Part shown: piece by piece, positions 11,990-21,688 of the stretch
How the letters are laid out: each line of letters opens with the position of its first letter
How positions within the stretch are numbered: the first letter of the stretch is position 1
Assembly (NCBI GenBank): GCA_030704615.1
Contig: CM060732.1
Location: 74,131,053-74,195,052, forward strand
Source of the DNA: Takakia lepidozioides
Lineage: Eukaryota > Streptophyta > Takakiopsida > Takakiales > Takakiaceae
Direction: 5' to 3'
DNA: 64,000 nt
The notes under the pieces: model-generated
Database searches by the model: none
Seen by the model: only the letters and a program-made list of their open reading frames with translations
What the model was told of the DNA's origin: nothing
Made by a program: the position numbers and the translations under genes

Positions 11990-12525
11990 TATTGTCGTCA
12001 ACAGGTCGGAAAGGTTTTGCTGCACGAGGATGTTGTCATTGCGTATGAACCCATGCGTCTTCAAATGAATTGCGTACCAGTAGTGTGTGAGCACACGGCC
12101 CGTGAGTTCCTATATTAGCCAATCAACTCTTCGACCAGTCATTTTGCCTTTCCCCATCCTCAATCTAGCCTTCAAGTTTCCATGGTATGCCTCAATGCTA
12201 GCATTTGTGTCTTGACTGGCATGTGGAACATGACGAGCAGCAGTACACCACATTGCTATTTTAGGAGACATTCCTTGTCGATGTACTTTAAAAATTCCCG
12301 GGCATTCCGATATTTCTTTCTCATTTCCTTGATTGTTTTGGCAACCCATAGAAGTGCTTTTTTGGGATCGCTTGGTCCACCTCTACAGTACATGAGGTCT
12401 CTCATATCCTTCGACATGTTTGCTGCAGTAACGGGATCTTTGGTCTTCTGGCATGATTGCTTTACCCATGCCTTGCGGACATGCCAAAGCACAGGAAAAT
12501 GAGGACTCCTTTGAAAGCAACCCTG
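11990..12525 (-). pseudogene. MULE/SWIM-type transposase catalytic-core remnant
   Basis: Read on the minus strand, one frame gives PVLWHVRKAWVKQ ... MRDLMYCRGG ... VAKTIKEMRKKYRN and then stops at about 12256. A second frame takes over with KIAMWCTAARHVPHASQDTN, then IEAYHGNLKARLRMGK and RRVDWL. The frames meet near 12270, where the sequence lacks one base compared with the glutamate-tryptophan-serine junction expected for the family, so a 1-nt deletion is inferred. A TAG near 12113 follows, yet recognisable residues continue (HYWYAIHLKTHGFIRND). HVRKAW and the NxxIEAYHGxLK stretch are characteristic of plant MULE-derived SWIM proteins; the SWIM finger itself is not seen here. This copy cannot be active. 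Confidence 0.6.
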
Positions 12526-12605
12526 CACATAACACATCCACATGAGGCACTTCAGAGGGAACCCCGGTCGGTGGACACCAACCGAGTGTTGGAGACCTCC
12601 AACAG

Positions 12606-12880
12606 ACTTCACACCAATCCCTACACGGACTTGGTGGTAAGACACTGCCTGCGGGTATGGCGGGCTGACTTCCCCTCCCAAGTGACTTCCCCACACGAGT
12701 GTGCAGCGGAGTCTTCGAGTCGAGTCTGCCAACGGACTCGCGCATGCGAGTCTGCCAGGGTACTGGCGCAGGCGTGTCTGCCAGCCGAGTAGCCCAAAGT
12801 AGACTCCACACCAACCCCTACATGAACTTGGTCGCAAGACACTGCCTACGGGTTGGGCGGGATGCCTTCCCCTCCCAAGT
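12606..12880 (+). repeat. ~78-bp direct repeat, two copies 192 bases apart
   Basis: The segment at 12606-12687 (ACACCAATCCCTACACGGAC ... CCCTCCCAAGT) recurs at 12798-12880 with a handful of substitutions. Both copies lie among GTCTGC motifs next to the right TIR. Confidence 0.75.
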
Positions 12881-13156
12881 CTGCCAGCAGACCCATGAAG
12901 GGTGCCAGCAGACTCGCCCCTGCGAGTCTTCTGGTGGACTCGGCCGGGCAAGTCTGCCAGCAACTTGGTCGGGCGAGTCGGGCTTGCCCACGCGACTTGG
13001 TCCGAGTCCAGTCTGCCAACAGACTCGTGCATGCGAGTCTCTTAGGGAACTGTCGCACCCGGGAGGGGTAGCCGGCTGGTGCAACCGCGGCAGCAGCGGC
13101 GGGCGTGGGCGACCGCGGGCAACGGCGGGCGGGTGGGTGCGGGTGGGGGGGGGCGC

Positions 13157-13231
13157 CCCTCGTCCGGACGAGGGGCCCACCGTCCTTCTCGCACGCTTGC
13201 GTTCATGACCCTATTATTGTAAAATGAGAGG
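13157..13231 (-). repeat. right terminal inverted repeat
   Basis: Inverted partner of 7104-7178. The adjacent outer flank is CCGAATG. Confidence 0.9.
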
Positions 13232-13964
13232 CCGAATGGTCTCATATTTACAGTTTTGCCTCGCTATTATGATATGCTAAATATTTTTGCAGTCTACTTA
13301 TGCCAAAATCAAAGTGTTTTGGCCAGCAAATTGCGACAGTGTCAAACGGGTGTCAATTGATTGGAAACTGATTTCGCTAAATGAAATATGTCTAAACCGA
13401 TTGGGATTCGGTATAAAGATGGGTATGAGGGATACTTCAACATGTAGCTCTCGATAAATAGATTATAACCCAGGCACAACTGTGGGAGAATATCAACGAC
13501 AGTGTATTTCACCCTATGAAACAAGGCGTGAGATACATATCTCACGTAGGCCCTACCATTGTTTTATTGATATGAATTGTAACATGTGCCCAACTGGGAA
13601 CTAAAACTTTCATGTTCCTATTAAGTCTCATGGGAACAACCCATGATATAAGGTTTAAGGTCACTTGATGCGTAGTCCCTACCCTGTCGGGCAGGGCCAA
13701 TAAAGGTGTACAACATTCTGAACATTCTTTCAATGGAGGAGGTCCGTCAGGGAGAGAGTGGACCTGCGTTAGGAATGGTGACAGCGTGTACAAACATGAA
13801 GGTGTCGAAGATCCTACACCCATATTCACTCCACAATCTTCAAAAAATCGCTCCATAGTCATATGACCTCCCAATGAAAGATAAGGAAGTGCGTCGTGGA
13901 TGTCATTTCAAGCAGAAAAATCAGCATTGTAATACACAGTTCTGACCTCATAATAATGGACAAC
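13232..13964. other. no gene seen
   Basis: Flank of the 6.1-kb element. A minus-strand ORF at 13542-13874 (110 codons) has no recognisable motif. Confidence 0.4.
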
Positions 13965-14135
13965 CAGCATGTTGCCCAGTGGTAACCGGCACATACCACG
14001 TTGGATGTGGTTGTGGGTTCAGACCACCGTCTGGTGTGTCATGAAGGTGTCCACCTTCCTGTTATAAGAGGTAAAAAATAAAAAAGAGTTGGACTAAAAT
14101 TTTAAAAAATAAAAAAAAATAAAAAAAAATAATGA
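13965..14135 (+). mobile_element. tRNA-derived SINE with A-rich tail
   Basis: A box-A-like segment (TGCCCAGTGG, about 13974-13983) and a box-B-like segment (GGTTCAGACCAC, about 14016-14027) are spaced as in a tRNA-type RNA polymerase III promoter. A short body follows and then an A-rich tail of AAAAAAT units (about 14092-14132). The head does not fold as an intact tRNA, which fits a SINE rather than a tRNA gene. Its exact 5' end and target duplication were not determined. Confidence 0.6.
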
Positions 14136-14889
14136 TGATAATAATATGTTCCTCCCATAATTCGTCAGTAAGCATAACATATATGTATAAAAGTACACAT
14201 AAGATATCTGTCCAAAAGTAAAGGGATAGCTGTTGAAGAGAGTCCAACCATGCAAACTAGTTCCAAAAGAACCAAAAAGAAATAGCTACAAAAGGATCAT
14301 CATTTCATATAGACAAATAGCAAATCATGTGAAGTGGCCCGGTAGTCACTCACTGAATGGAAACATTAGTGTCAATCGGACCATTCATTCTGAACAGCGT
14401 CACCAGATCGATAGGCTTGTTATATTCATTCTGTCATTCTCCTCGGCAGTTGGTGGCTTCTGAGAACAAGAGGGAGAATATGTCTCCCAAGGAAACATTG
14501 ATAGCCAAATTCAGCACAAGACCACTGCAATGCCCTTGGCATGGACAACGAGGCTGCTGGCATTCTATTGCTGCAGGTGTCAAAGAAGTATTTCTCTAGT
14601 ATCCACAAATACTTCAAAACTTGAAAGTCAGCTGGCAGCCTGGCCTCACAGCCTTGGCCAACATCATCTTTAACCCAGACTGAGAATCAAGCTACTGGCT
14701 GGACTGCGCTTTCAGCGATGGCCGTGTTGACTCTTGTCCTCTTTCCTGCTCTCTATCTTGGACTCCTGTTTCTGCGATTGAATGCACCAGTCAGTAATCC
14801 ACTTTATATCAGCTGTCCCTGTTGTTGATTATGATTTCAAGAGCAGAGCAAAATCAAAGAAACCTTACTGCCGGCAGATTTTTTAGGCT
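14136..14889. other. no gene seen
   Basis: Short overlapping ORFs only. The stretch leads into the LINE-like tail that starts near 14890. Confidence 0.4.
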
Positions 14890-15353
14890 CTTACCATGTG
14901 TTGCCGACACCTATCCTTCAATCTCTATCTTCAGAAGCAGAGAGGAAAGGGAGAGTGCAATTGCCTGTTGTTTGGGCAACCCGAAGACAATATTCATTTT
15001 CTGATTCACTGTCCGGGGTACTCTCACCAGAGAGAAGCTCTCCAATCTATCAAGAGAATTGTGCCTGTACCTCTGTTTACCAACTTTGAAAGTCTTGAGG
15101 CTGAGCCAAAAGCCCAAGCCCTTCTGAGGCCTAGTTTTTGGGCAAATCACACACAGCAGATTGCTGCTTGTGTGCTTGTGTGAAGGGATTTCTAGAGGAT
15201 ATCTGGAAAACCCGAATCAATTCTTTGTATAAAGGTAAGTCTTACTACCAATGTCAACCCCTGACAGAGGTAGGTTCTGTCCCTTTGGTTTCCGCTCAAA
15301 CTGGGCGCGGGGTCAATGGCCACAAGGCTACGGCAAACAACGTCGTATGAGTA
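14890..15353 (+). mobile_element. LINE-like 3' end with zinc-binding motif (copy 1)
   Basis: A frame at 14896-15183 contains QPEDNIHFLIHCPGY, resembling the C-x2-C ... H ... C zinc-binding tail that follows many non-LTR reverse transcriptases; the leading cysteine pair is degraded. Segments of it recur elsewhere in the window: about 15085-15240 is matched by about 43648-43775, and about 15290-15353 by about 42760-42825. A piece of the same sequence (AGAGAGGAAAGGGAG) also recurs at about 15394. It is therefore a dispersed repeat, decayed and 5'-truncated. Confidence 0.5.
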
Positions 15354-15543
15354 CATTCTATCTTCAGTCTACCTTTGAATAATAAACAAATGCAGAGAGG
15401 AAAGGGAGATTGTCAATACCCGATGTGCTGGCGGCCTGAATACAACATCCGGGGTTCTCATCCCCAAGGTGCATATCCTGTGTGGTCATTCTTTCCAGCT
15501 TCAAATTTTACACAAACCACTTTGTTTCATGTTGTTCGCTACT

Positions 15544-18165
15544 TCACCAGTACTCCCCACAAGAACAAACCCCATTGTGGAAGTGGTGAAAGCGGTTGGC
15601 ATCCCGTACCACAATTGTTCGCCCAACAATTTTTGATATAATCTTGATGGCTGTGTGGCAATCACCACACACCCTAAGGTTCTTGATGACATAAAGAGGC
15701 CTCCCAGGTGATGTGGTGATGAGCCCAAAAGCAATGGCTAGCTTCTCACTGTGGTAGCAAAGAGAAATTTCCTTTTGCTCCTTGTCCACCTCCTGCAATA
15801 CAAAGCGCGTATCAGGCACGTACCCGGCCTCTTTCATCCACCCAGACAATCTCTCCAACTCAGCATGGATTAGCTTGACTTGTGGATGCGATCGGTCATC
15901 TGCAACAAATGTATGCACCTGATTATTGACCTCAATGCAGCAGCGACCTGGATCCTTCCTGACACCTCTGTCCTTCATCATTTTCCTCACCTTTTCGGTG
16001 TCGTCCCACCTGCCAGCTGCAGCATAGATGTTTGATAGCAATACATACGGTGCAGAATCCTGTGGATCCCACTTGAGAAGGCCTTTTGCTGCACGTTCTG
16101 CTACCTCAACCTTGCCATGAATTCTGCAGGAACCAAGCAATGCCCCCCACACTGCTGCAGGTGGTTCGATTGGCATTCTTTTAATGAAATCCTCTGCCTC
16201 ATCCAACTGCCCTGCACGGCCAAGAAGGTCCACCATGCAGCCAAAATGCTCTGCTGAAGGGGTGAGGCCATGATCTTGACTCATGGAATCAAAGTAGAGA
16301 ATTCCTTCATCCACTAGGCCCACATGGCTACATGCAGAGAGAAGACATATGAAAGTGATAGCAGTCGGCTTCAACCCTTCCTTTTTCATTCCTTCAAACA
16401 GTTGTGGGGCTTCCCTGCCCCACCCATGCTGGGCATATCCTGCCATCATTGCATTCCATGTGACCTCATCTCGTTCAGTCATATTATCAAACACTTGATG
16501 CGCAGCCTTTATATTCCCACATTTTGCATACATATCAACAAGGGTATTCTGCAGAATGATATCTGGCTCAATCCCAGCTCGGATTATGTCAGCATGGATC
16601 TCCTTGCCCTTTTCAATGGCTGCCAGGCTGGCACACGCATTGAGGAGGCCAACAAACGTGACTTGGTCAGGCTTCACTCCTTCCCGTATCATTTCTTCGT
16701 AGGTCTCCAAAGCCTCCCTTCCAAACCCATGCTGAGCATATCCTGCAATCATTGTATTCCATGACACCACATTTCGTTCAGCCATATTGTCAAACACCTG
16801 ACGTGCATCCATTGTGTTCCTGCATTTGGCATACATGTCAACGAGGGTGTTCTCGAGAATGATAGTCGGCTGAATTCTGGCTTTGATGATGTCAGCATGG
16901 ATCTTTTTGCCCTTTTCCAGGGCTGACAGGTTGGCACATGCATTAAGAATGCAAATGAATGTTACCTGGTTAGGCGTCACCCCTTCCTGTATCATTTGTC
17001 CATACGCCTCCAAAGCCTTCCCACCACACCCATGCTGAGCATAACATGCAATCATTGCACTCCATGAGACCACACTTCGTTCAGCCATATTGTCAAATAC
17101 TTTCTGTGCATCCTTCATGCTCCCGCATTTGGCGTACATGTCAACAAGGGTATTTTCCAGAATTACATCTGCTGCAATTCCAGCTTTGATGATGTCACCA
17201 TGGACTACTCTGCCTTTTTCCAGTGACCCCAGGCTGGCACATGCACCGAGAATGCCAACGAAAGTTACTTGGTTGGGCATGACCCCTTCCCCTTTCATGT
17301 GCTCATATGTCTCCAAAGCCTCCCTACCACATCCATGCTGAGCATATCCTGCGATCATTGTGCTCCATGAGACCACATTTCGGTAAGCCATATTTTGAAA
17401 CACTCGGCATGCATCCTCTACATGTCCACATTTCGTATACATGTTGAGAAGGGTATTCTCAAGTACGATATCTGGTGCAATTCCAGCTTTGAAGATGTCG
17501 TCATGGACCAATTTGCCATTTTCCAGGGCTCCTAGGTTGGCACACGCCTTCAGGGCAGAAATGAAGGTGACCCTGTTGGGCATCACTCCTTCCTGTATCA
17601 TACGCTCATAGATCTCAAAGCCCTCCCTACCAAACCCTTGCTTGGCATATCCTGCCATCATTATGTTCCATGTGTACAAATCTCGTTCAGGCATTTTGTC
17701 AAACACTTGGCGTGCATCCACAATATGGCCACACTTGGCGTACATGTTGACAAGGTTGTTATATAGAAAGATGTTTGGCTTAAATCCACTTTGAATGATG
17801 TGGGCATGCACCTGCTTGCCCTCTGCTATGCTTTCCATCTTGATGCAATCTTGCAAGAGACAGACGTAAGTATTGGTGTCCGCTGATATGCGTTGTTGGT
17901 TCAAAATGTGCAGTGACTCTTTCAGTTGTCCTGCCTTACTTAGAGTCCTGACATCCCCACAAGTGCCAGAAGAGTTATTGTGGACTCTCCATCTTGGTCC
18001 CCTTTCAACACGGGTGGTCAAGATGGAGGGGCCTAATTCAAACAACTGAGCTCCTGCTGCCTCCAATTGGCCACCTAGCCATGTAATGCTCTTGGCGCTA
18101 TCAATGCACAATGAGACATTGGTACTCTTTTGCTTGAAATCTGGTCCACAAGGATGGCTCTGCAC
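15544..18165 (-). CDS. PLS-class pentatricopeptide repeat protein with E and DYW domains
   Basis: A single uninterrupted 873-residue frame. From about residue 95 it carries PLS-type PPR motifs in triplets with a period near 101 residues (repeating LVDMYAKCG, VFDNMAERNVVSW, MIAGYAQHG and VTFVGLLNACA), then E/E+ motifs, then a DYW domain at about 781-873. The DYW deaminase signature is present: H805-S-E807 and C833-G-D-C836, with a C-terminal H-x-H-x4-C-x-C pattern. The protein ends in EYW rather than DYW, a tolerated variant. Such proteins bind specific organellar RNAs and convert C to U; location is predicted to be mitochondrion or chloroplast. No introns, as is common for PPR genes. The N-terminal 60 residues do not look like a classical targeting peptide and overlap a repeat, so the true start may differ. 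Confidence 0.93.
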   Translation of the reverse strand: MQSHPCGPDFKQKSTNVSLCIDSAKSITWLGGQLEAAGAQLFELGPSILTTRVERGPRWRVHNNSSGTCGDVRTLSKAGQLKESLHILNQQRISADTNTYVCLLQDCIKMESIAEGKQVHAHIIQSGFKPNIFLYNNLVNMYAKCGHIVDARQVFDKMPERDLYTWNIMMAGYAKQGFGREGFEIYERMIQEGVMPNRVTFISALKACANLGALENGKLVHDDIFKAGIAPDIVLENTLLNMYTKCGHVEDACRVFQNMAYRNVVSWSTMIAGYAQHGCGREALETYEHMKGEGVMPNQVTFVGILGACASLGSLEKGRVVHGDIIKAGIAADVILENTLVDMYAKCGSMKDAQKVFDNMAERSVVSWSAMIACYAQHGCGGKALEAYGQMIQEGVTPNQVTFICILNACANLSALEKGKKIHADIIKARIQPTIILENTLVDMYAKCRNTMDARQVFDNMAERNVVSWNTMIAGYAQHGFGREALETYEEMIREGVKPDQVTFVGLLNACASLAAIEKGKEIHADIIRAGIEPDIILQNTLVDMYAKCGNIKAAHQVFDNMTERDEVTWNAMMAGYAQHGWGREAPQLFEGMKKEGLKPTAITFICLLSACSHVGLVDEGILYFDSMSQDHGLTPSAEHFGCMVDLLGRAGQLDEAEDFIKRMPIEPPAAVWGALLGSCRIHGKVEVAERAAKGLLKWDPQDSAPYVLLSNIYAAAGRWDDTEKVRKMMKDRGVRKDPGRCCIEVNNQVHTFVADDRSHPQVKLIHAELERLSGWMKEAGYVPDTRFVLQEVDKEQKEISLCYHSEKLAIAFGLITTSPGRPLYVIKNLRVCGDCHTAIKIISKIVGRTIVVRDANRFHHFHNGVCSCGEYW

Positions 18166-18240
18166 CCATACTCGATCCCAGTACCTTCAGTACTCGTCTC
18201 CCCTACCACAAGCAGCTGACAATGACAACCCATAATGTAC
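18070..18240 (-). repeat. repeat shared by the PPR gene 5' end and 19150-19365
   Basis: Several blocks match in the same orientation and order: a CAATGCACAATG / CAATACACAGTG block, GGTCC(A/T)C(A/T)AGGA(T/C)GG, TCTGCACCC, and GCTGACAATGACAACCCATAAT against GCTGGCAATGACAACCCATAAT. The first copy includes the annotated PPR start codon. Confidence 0.6.
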
Positions 18241-20267
18241 ATGGCAGACACCTCCCCTACCTACCAAACACCACTTCCTAAGCTGAATTGGTGGCAAGAT
18301 AATAAAAAGGTAGGCTCTGTGAGGAACAGGGAAAGAAAAACATGTCTCGCAACGTTGGCTGCAGCATACTCTTAGAGTAACTAGTTGCCACTGAATATGA
18401 GTCTTTCGGTGTCAGTTGAAACCCCACCAGGATTAAAAACTAGGCCAAACTTATCATACTGCTGTTCACATACAGTCCTGTCAATGAAACAAACTGAGTA
18501 AAGGTGATTGAGTGTTGAGGCATTGACAATCATGGCAGAATGCAGAAGGTCAGTATCCATACTGCTACGTTAGGAAAAAAAACCCACCCACGAAGCAGGT
18601 GGCTGTTTTCCCAACACGAGGTATTTGAGATGGTGCAAAATTCCCATAAAGCTCATGGACAGGCAATCAAGGTGCGGGGATATTAATACACTGACATAAC
18701 CCTCATACTATAAATCATAAGGTGCTCATCTTATTGCCTCAATCGACCCACGACTGACTGGGGTTTGAATGTCAAATACAAATGATCGTCATTTGTATTT
18801 CAACTAAACCTGTATGGAAAATTGACAAAAAAAGAGAGAAGGGGGAAGAAAAGGGCTGGGAATGGGGAAACTCATAGTTATCACCTGATCCATCTGATCG
18901 AGAATGAACGAGCCTAAATGTGTTGCAGAAGAAGCAACATGTCCTGAACCTGGAAGCATAACAATGCTGGTAGCACCCAGTAATCTTCATAGGCCTTAAC
19001 AGACAAAAACCATATGGAAAGAGCCATCCCTGCCAAAGTGCCTGCACATAACTGAATTGATGCCGAATGTAAGGAAAACTGTGGAAAGATGAACTTGCAG
19101 TTACCACCTGATCATAGAGGCATTGGTTGATACTTACCCTTTGCTGCTGTCAGCTCCTCTAGTCGTCCATCTGTCCATGCCAGTTTCTTGTTTGTATCAA
19201 TACACAGTGCCTTGATACTACTCTTGTGCATTAAATGTGGTCCTCTAGGACGGATCTGCACCCCACTCCACCAGTGTAATTCATGTCATTGCCTCCAGAA
19301 AGAGAGTGCCATATCATCCCCCTTGCTGCTAGTAGCTGGCAATGACAACCCATAATTACCCTTACCTACCGTACATCAATTCCTTGCTGAGAGATGTGGT
19401 CCCTGGCAAGCATTGGCGACACCATGCCTTTGCTGGACTATCCCCACAAAACTTTAAAGAGTTCAGGGCATTGAGTGTCGTTTCTGCGGGCTGGCATTTA
19501 CCTCATGTTAAAAAACAGGACGTTATAGTTTATACCACTACAGCTACGTTAGCCCTCCACCTTACACATGAAACATGTGGATGTGGCTGCACTTCAGATT
19601 GAACTGCAAAAGAGAATGTAGTAATTGACGATTGCGAAACGTGGCCTCCCCATGATATAGTTCCCCTTTGTAAAGCAAGATCTGAAGCCCTCCAGTTTGC
19701 AGCAGACGTGAAACACACGAATGTGGTTGTAAGGTGGAGATAATGCGGCATCGCCCACACACTAGACAAATCCCCCACTGCACTTGCATATGTGCCAGAT
19801 GCAAATATGGTTCCAGTGTTGAGTAGAAATGACACGCACACAGAGCGAGAACTAAAGTGTGCGTTGGGTATGCGGGAGAAAAAAATCAAGTGCAATATCA
19901 AAGGCATTCACCTGATTGCCAAGATCATCCCACCACCGAGTGGGTTGTAGAAAACAAAGCTTCTCCTCTTCTCTGCTTTCTCGGAAATTTTCCAGTGTTC
20001 GCGATCTGTTTGTTGAATTTGAACACCGGCGGATATGACCACCCATTTGCCTCCACCTCCAGGTGCTCCCCTTGCTCATCCCCCAACCCATACCCCTGCT
20101 CCCCCACAATCCCACCCACCACAATCTGTTCGAAACAAACCTCAATGTGATGCGGTTTGCAAACAGAAGAGGCTGGACCCCGGCGTCTTCCTCCTCTCAT
20201 CAACGTCTGCCTTCGATCCAAAAGGATAAGGAGAGATTATACTACACTTCCCGCTCGCTCAGCAAGC
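18241..20267. other. no gene seen; second copy of the PPR-leader repeat at 19150-19365
   Basis: Apart from the duplicated leader segment I see only short overlapping ORFs. A proline-rich frame at 20035-20229 is low complexity. Confidence 0.4.
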
Positions 20268-20340
20268 CGCCGCCCGGGGGGCTCGAACCCCCGACCACAA
20301 GGTTAAGAGCCTTGCGCTCTACCAACTGAGCTAGGGCGGC
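20268..20340 (-). tRNA. tRNA-Lys(CUU): tRNA-Lys (anticodon CUU)
   Basis: A 73-nt cloverleaf folds completely on the minus strand. The 7-bp acceptor stem pairs GCCGCCC with GGGCGGC, the discriminator is G, the D-arm is GCTC ... GAGC, and the anticodon stem CAAGG/CCTTG encloses loop CTCTTAA (anticodon CTT). The T-arm is GGGGG-TTCGAGC-CCCCC. There is no intron. A T4 run about 45 bases past the 3' end (20217-20222 on the plus strand) could stop RNA polymerase III. The body matches the usual plant nuclear tRNA-Lys, with a GC-richer acceptor and T-stem. Confidence 0.93.
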
Positions 20341-20804
20341 TTCTGGTAGGAGGGTGTATCCTTGTGTGGATATATCGCTTTATCACTGCCAATTGACCTG
20401 GGTATGTGCCCAGGTCGGAGTAAGGGTATTGTAGAACATACCATTCTTGGGACTTATACCCCGGCTATACCGTGGACCCCGGGTTTTGAACATTGGACCT
20501 ACCCCCTACCAGACTAGTCTCGTATGAACTATTTTCATACTCCGCTTGAGACCCATATTGAGGATTGATGAACCCAGCCTGCATGGGAATGCGTAAGGAC
20601 ACAACTTTTTTGTGCTTATCCTCATTCACATTTGTGCAAAAAATAAAGAAATCATTATTTGTGTAAAACTTATTTGTGTGTGTGTGTGTTGTGCTATTTT
20701 AATAGAATAAAATAACCTAAACCTAAAAATTTAATGTATTAAAAATACTAATTATTAGGGTAGAACATAGAAGAGTGCTATTAGGAGATTTTCTACTGTA
20801 AATA
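20341..20804. other. no gene seen
   Basis: AT-rich non-coding stretch with a short GTGTGTGTGT run near 20675. Confidence 0.4.
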
Positions 20805-21180
20805 ATGCATGTGTCCATTCAAATCTCAGAAAATGGGAATGCTACTAACCCTCGTTTATGTCGAGTGAAGGCAATATATTCAGCTTGTTTCAATTGTGGA
20901 CAACATGGGCACATCAAAAGGAATTGTCCCCTAAGCAAAAGCATTATTCATCCCTCTTGGGCTACATCTTCTACTCGGATCTTGCCAGTTCCAGTGTCTT
21001 CTGCCCGGCCCCCCCCCATTCCTCCCTTTCCCTCCCTCTCTCTTCTACCCCCTCCTCCTCCATTTTCAGATCTTCTACAGTTCAGCCCTGTCCATGCAGC
21101 AAAAAAAAAAAAAAGACCCCTCTGACCCAATGCATCTTGAAGCAAACTTTCTCGTGTCTACCCCCGCTGGCCCTTTGAAA
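20805..21180 (+). pseudogene. CCHC zinc-knuckle (gag/ORF1-like) remnant
   Basis: The frame contains CFNCGQHGHIKRNC, a complete C-x2-C-x4-H-x4-C zinc knuckle, followed by a proline- and serine-rich tail that shifts frame in a C-rich run and a poly-A stretch (about 21098-21114). Zinc knuckles of this type bind nucleic acid in LINE ORF1 and LTR-retrotransposon gag proteins. No other retroelement domain adjoins it, so its parent element is not identified. Confidence 0.5.
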
Positions 21181-21688
21181 CAACCCTCCCCTCCTCACCC
21201 CTACTTCTGGGCCAATAGCCTCCTCCCTATTGACAAAAGAGTTAAGTTTAATTGCCTGTACCCAAGGCCATCAAATGAGACTATTATCCGGATTATAAGT
21301 TTAATAGCATATCATACGGCTATTATCCGATATGCTCAGCATGATAGTCATGATTGCTGAATTGGAATTTTCGTGTGGACCGAATGCTCCGCAAACTTCG
21401 CGCACATCTGCAATCAAAATGACTTAGCCGCATTCCAATATGTTTTCTCTAAGCTAAATTCCATTTTTAGGTTTCCACTTTAAATTTGGCTTCCATGAGT
21501 ACTCTGATGATCATTTGTAGCATATCTGCTATACTAAGCCACCGCTATTAAATTTTTACTTAGCTATGGCAGCTCGAGCTGCCTTTCTCGAAGTGCTCTT
21601 CTGTTTGAATATATCTCTCTAATCCCCAGCACTGATAGGAACGCCTTGCTTATCACTAGCCCACATAGTTCGCTTCAGCAGGTACACC

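Larger units (their letters stand above)
7860..13045. repeat. element-wide dispersed GTCTGC / GCAGAC motif
   Basis: The hexamer GTCTGC and near variants (GTCTGTT, AGTCTGCC, CAGACC) recur dozens of times. Plus-oriented clusters lie at 8180-8480, 10200-10420 and 11280-11415, complementary clusters at 10660-10830, and mixed ones at 12720-13045. Within 11310-11415 the copies are spaced about 19-20 bases apart. Flanking DNA outside the TIRs lacks this density. The pattern resembles subterminal transposase-binding repeats, but it covers the interior as well. Confidence 0.75.
7104..13231. mobile_element. 6.1-kb DNA transposon with long terminal inverted repeats, probably Mutator-like
   Basis: The two ends are inverted repeats that match almost base for base for about 75 bases: 7104-7178 against 13231-13157, beginning CCTCTCATTTTAC and running through AACGCAAGCGTGCGAGAAGG to GGGCCCCTCGTCCGGA. 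Further inward both ends become G/C-rich and diverge. Flanks CGGAATG (left) and CCGAATG (right) look like a 7-bp target duplication with one mismatch. Inside lie a frameshifted minus-strand transposase remnant with MULE/SWIM-protein character, two plus-strand coding remnants, and a GTCTGC motif repeated over most of the length. Long TIRs plus the transposase type favour a Mutator-like element, but the target duplication is shorter than the usual 9 bp and the superfamily remains open. Confidence 0.8.

Noticed and set aside
12256-13208. Long ORFs on both strands at the right end of the 6.1-kb element
   Set aside because: Apart from the transposase part (below about 12525) they only translate GTCTGC-type repeats and the 78-bp duplication.
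16324-17341. Plus-strand ORFs inside the PPR gene
   Set aside because: Antisense shadows of the repeat-rich PPR coding sequence.
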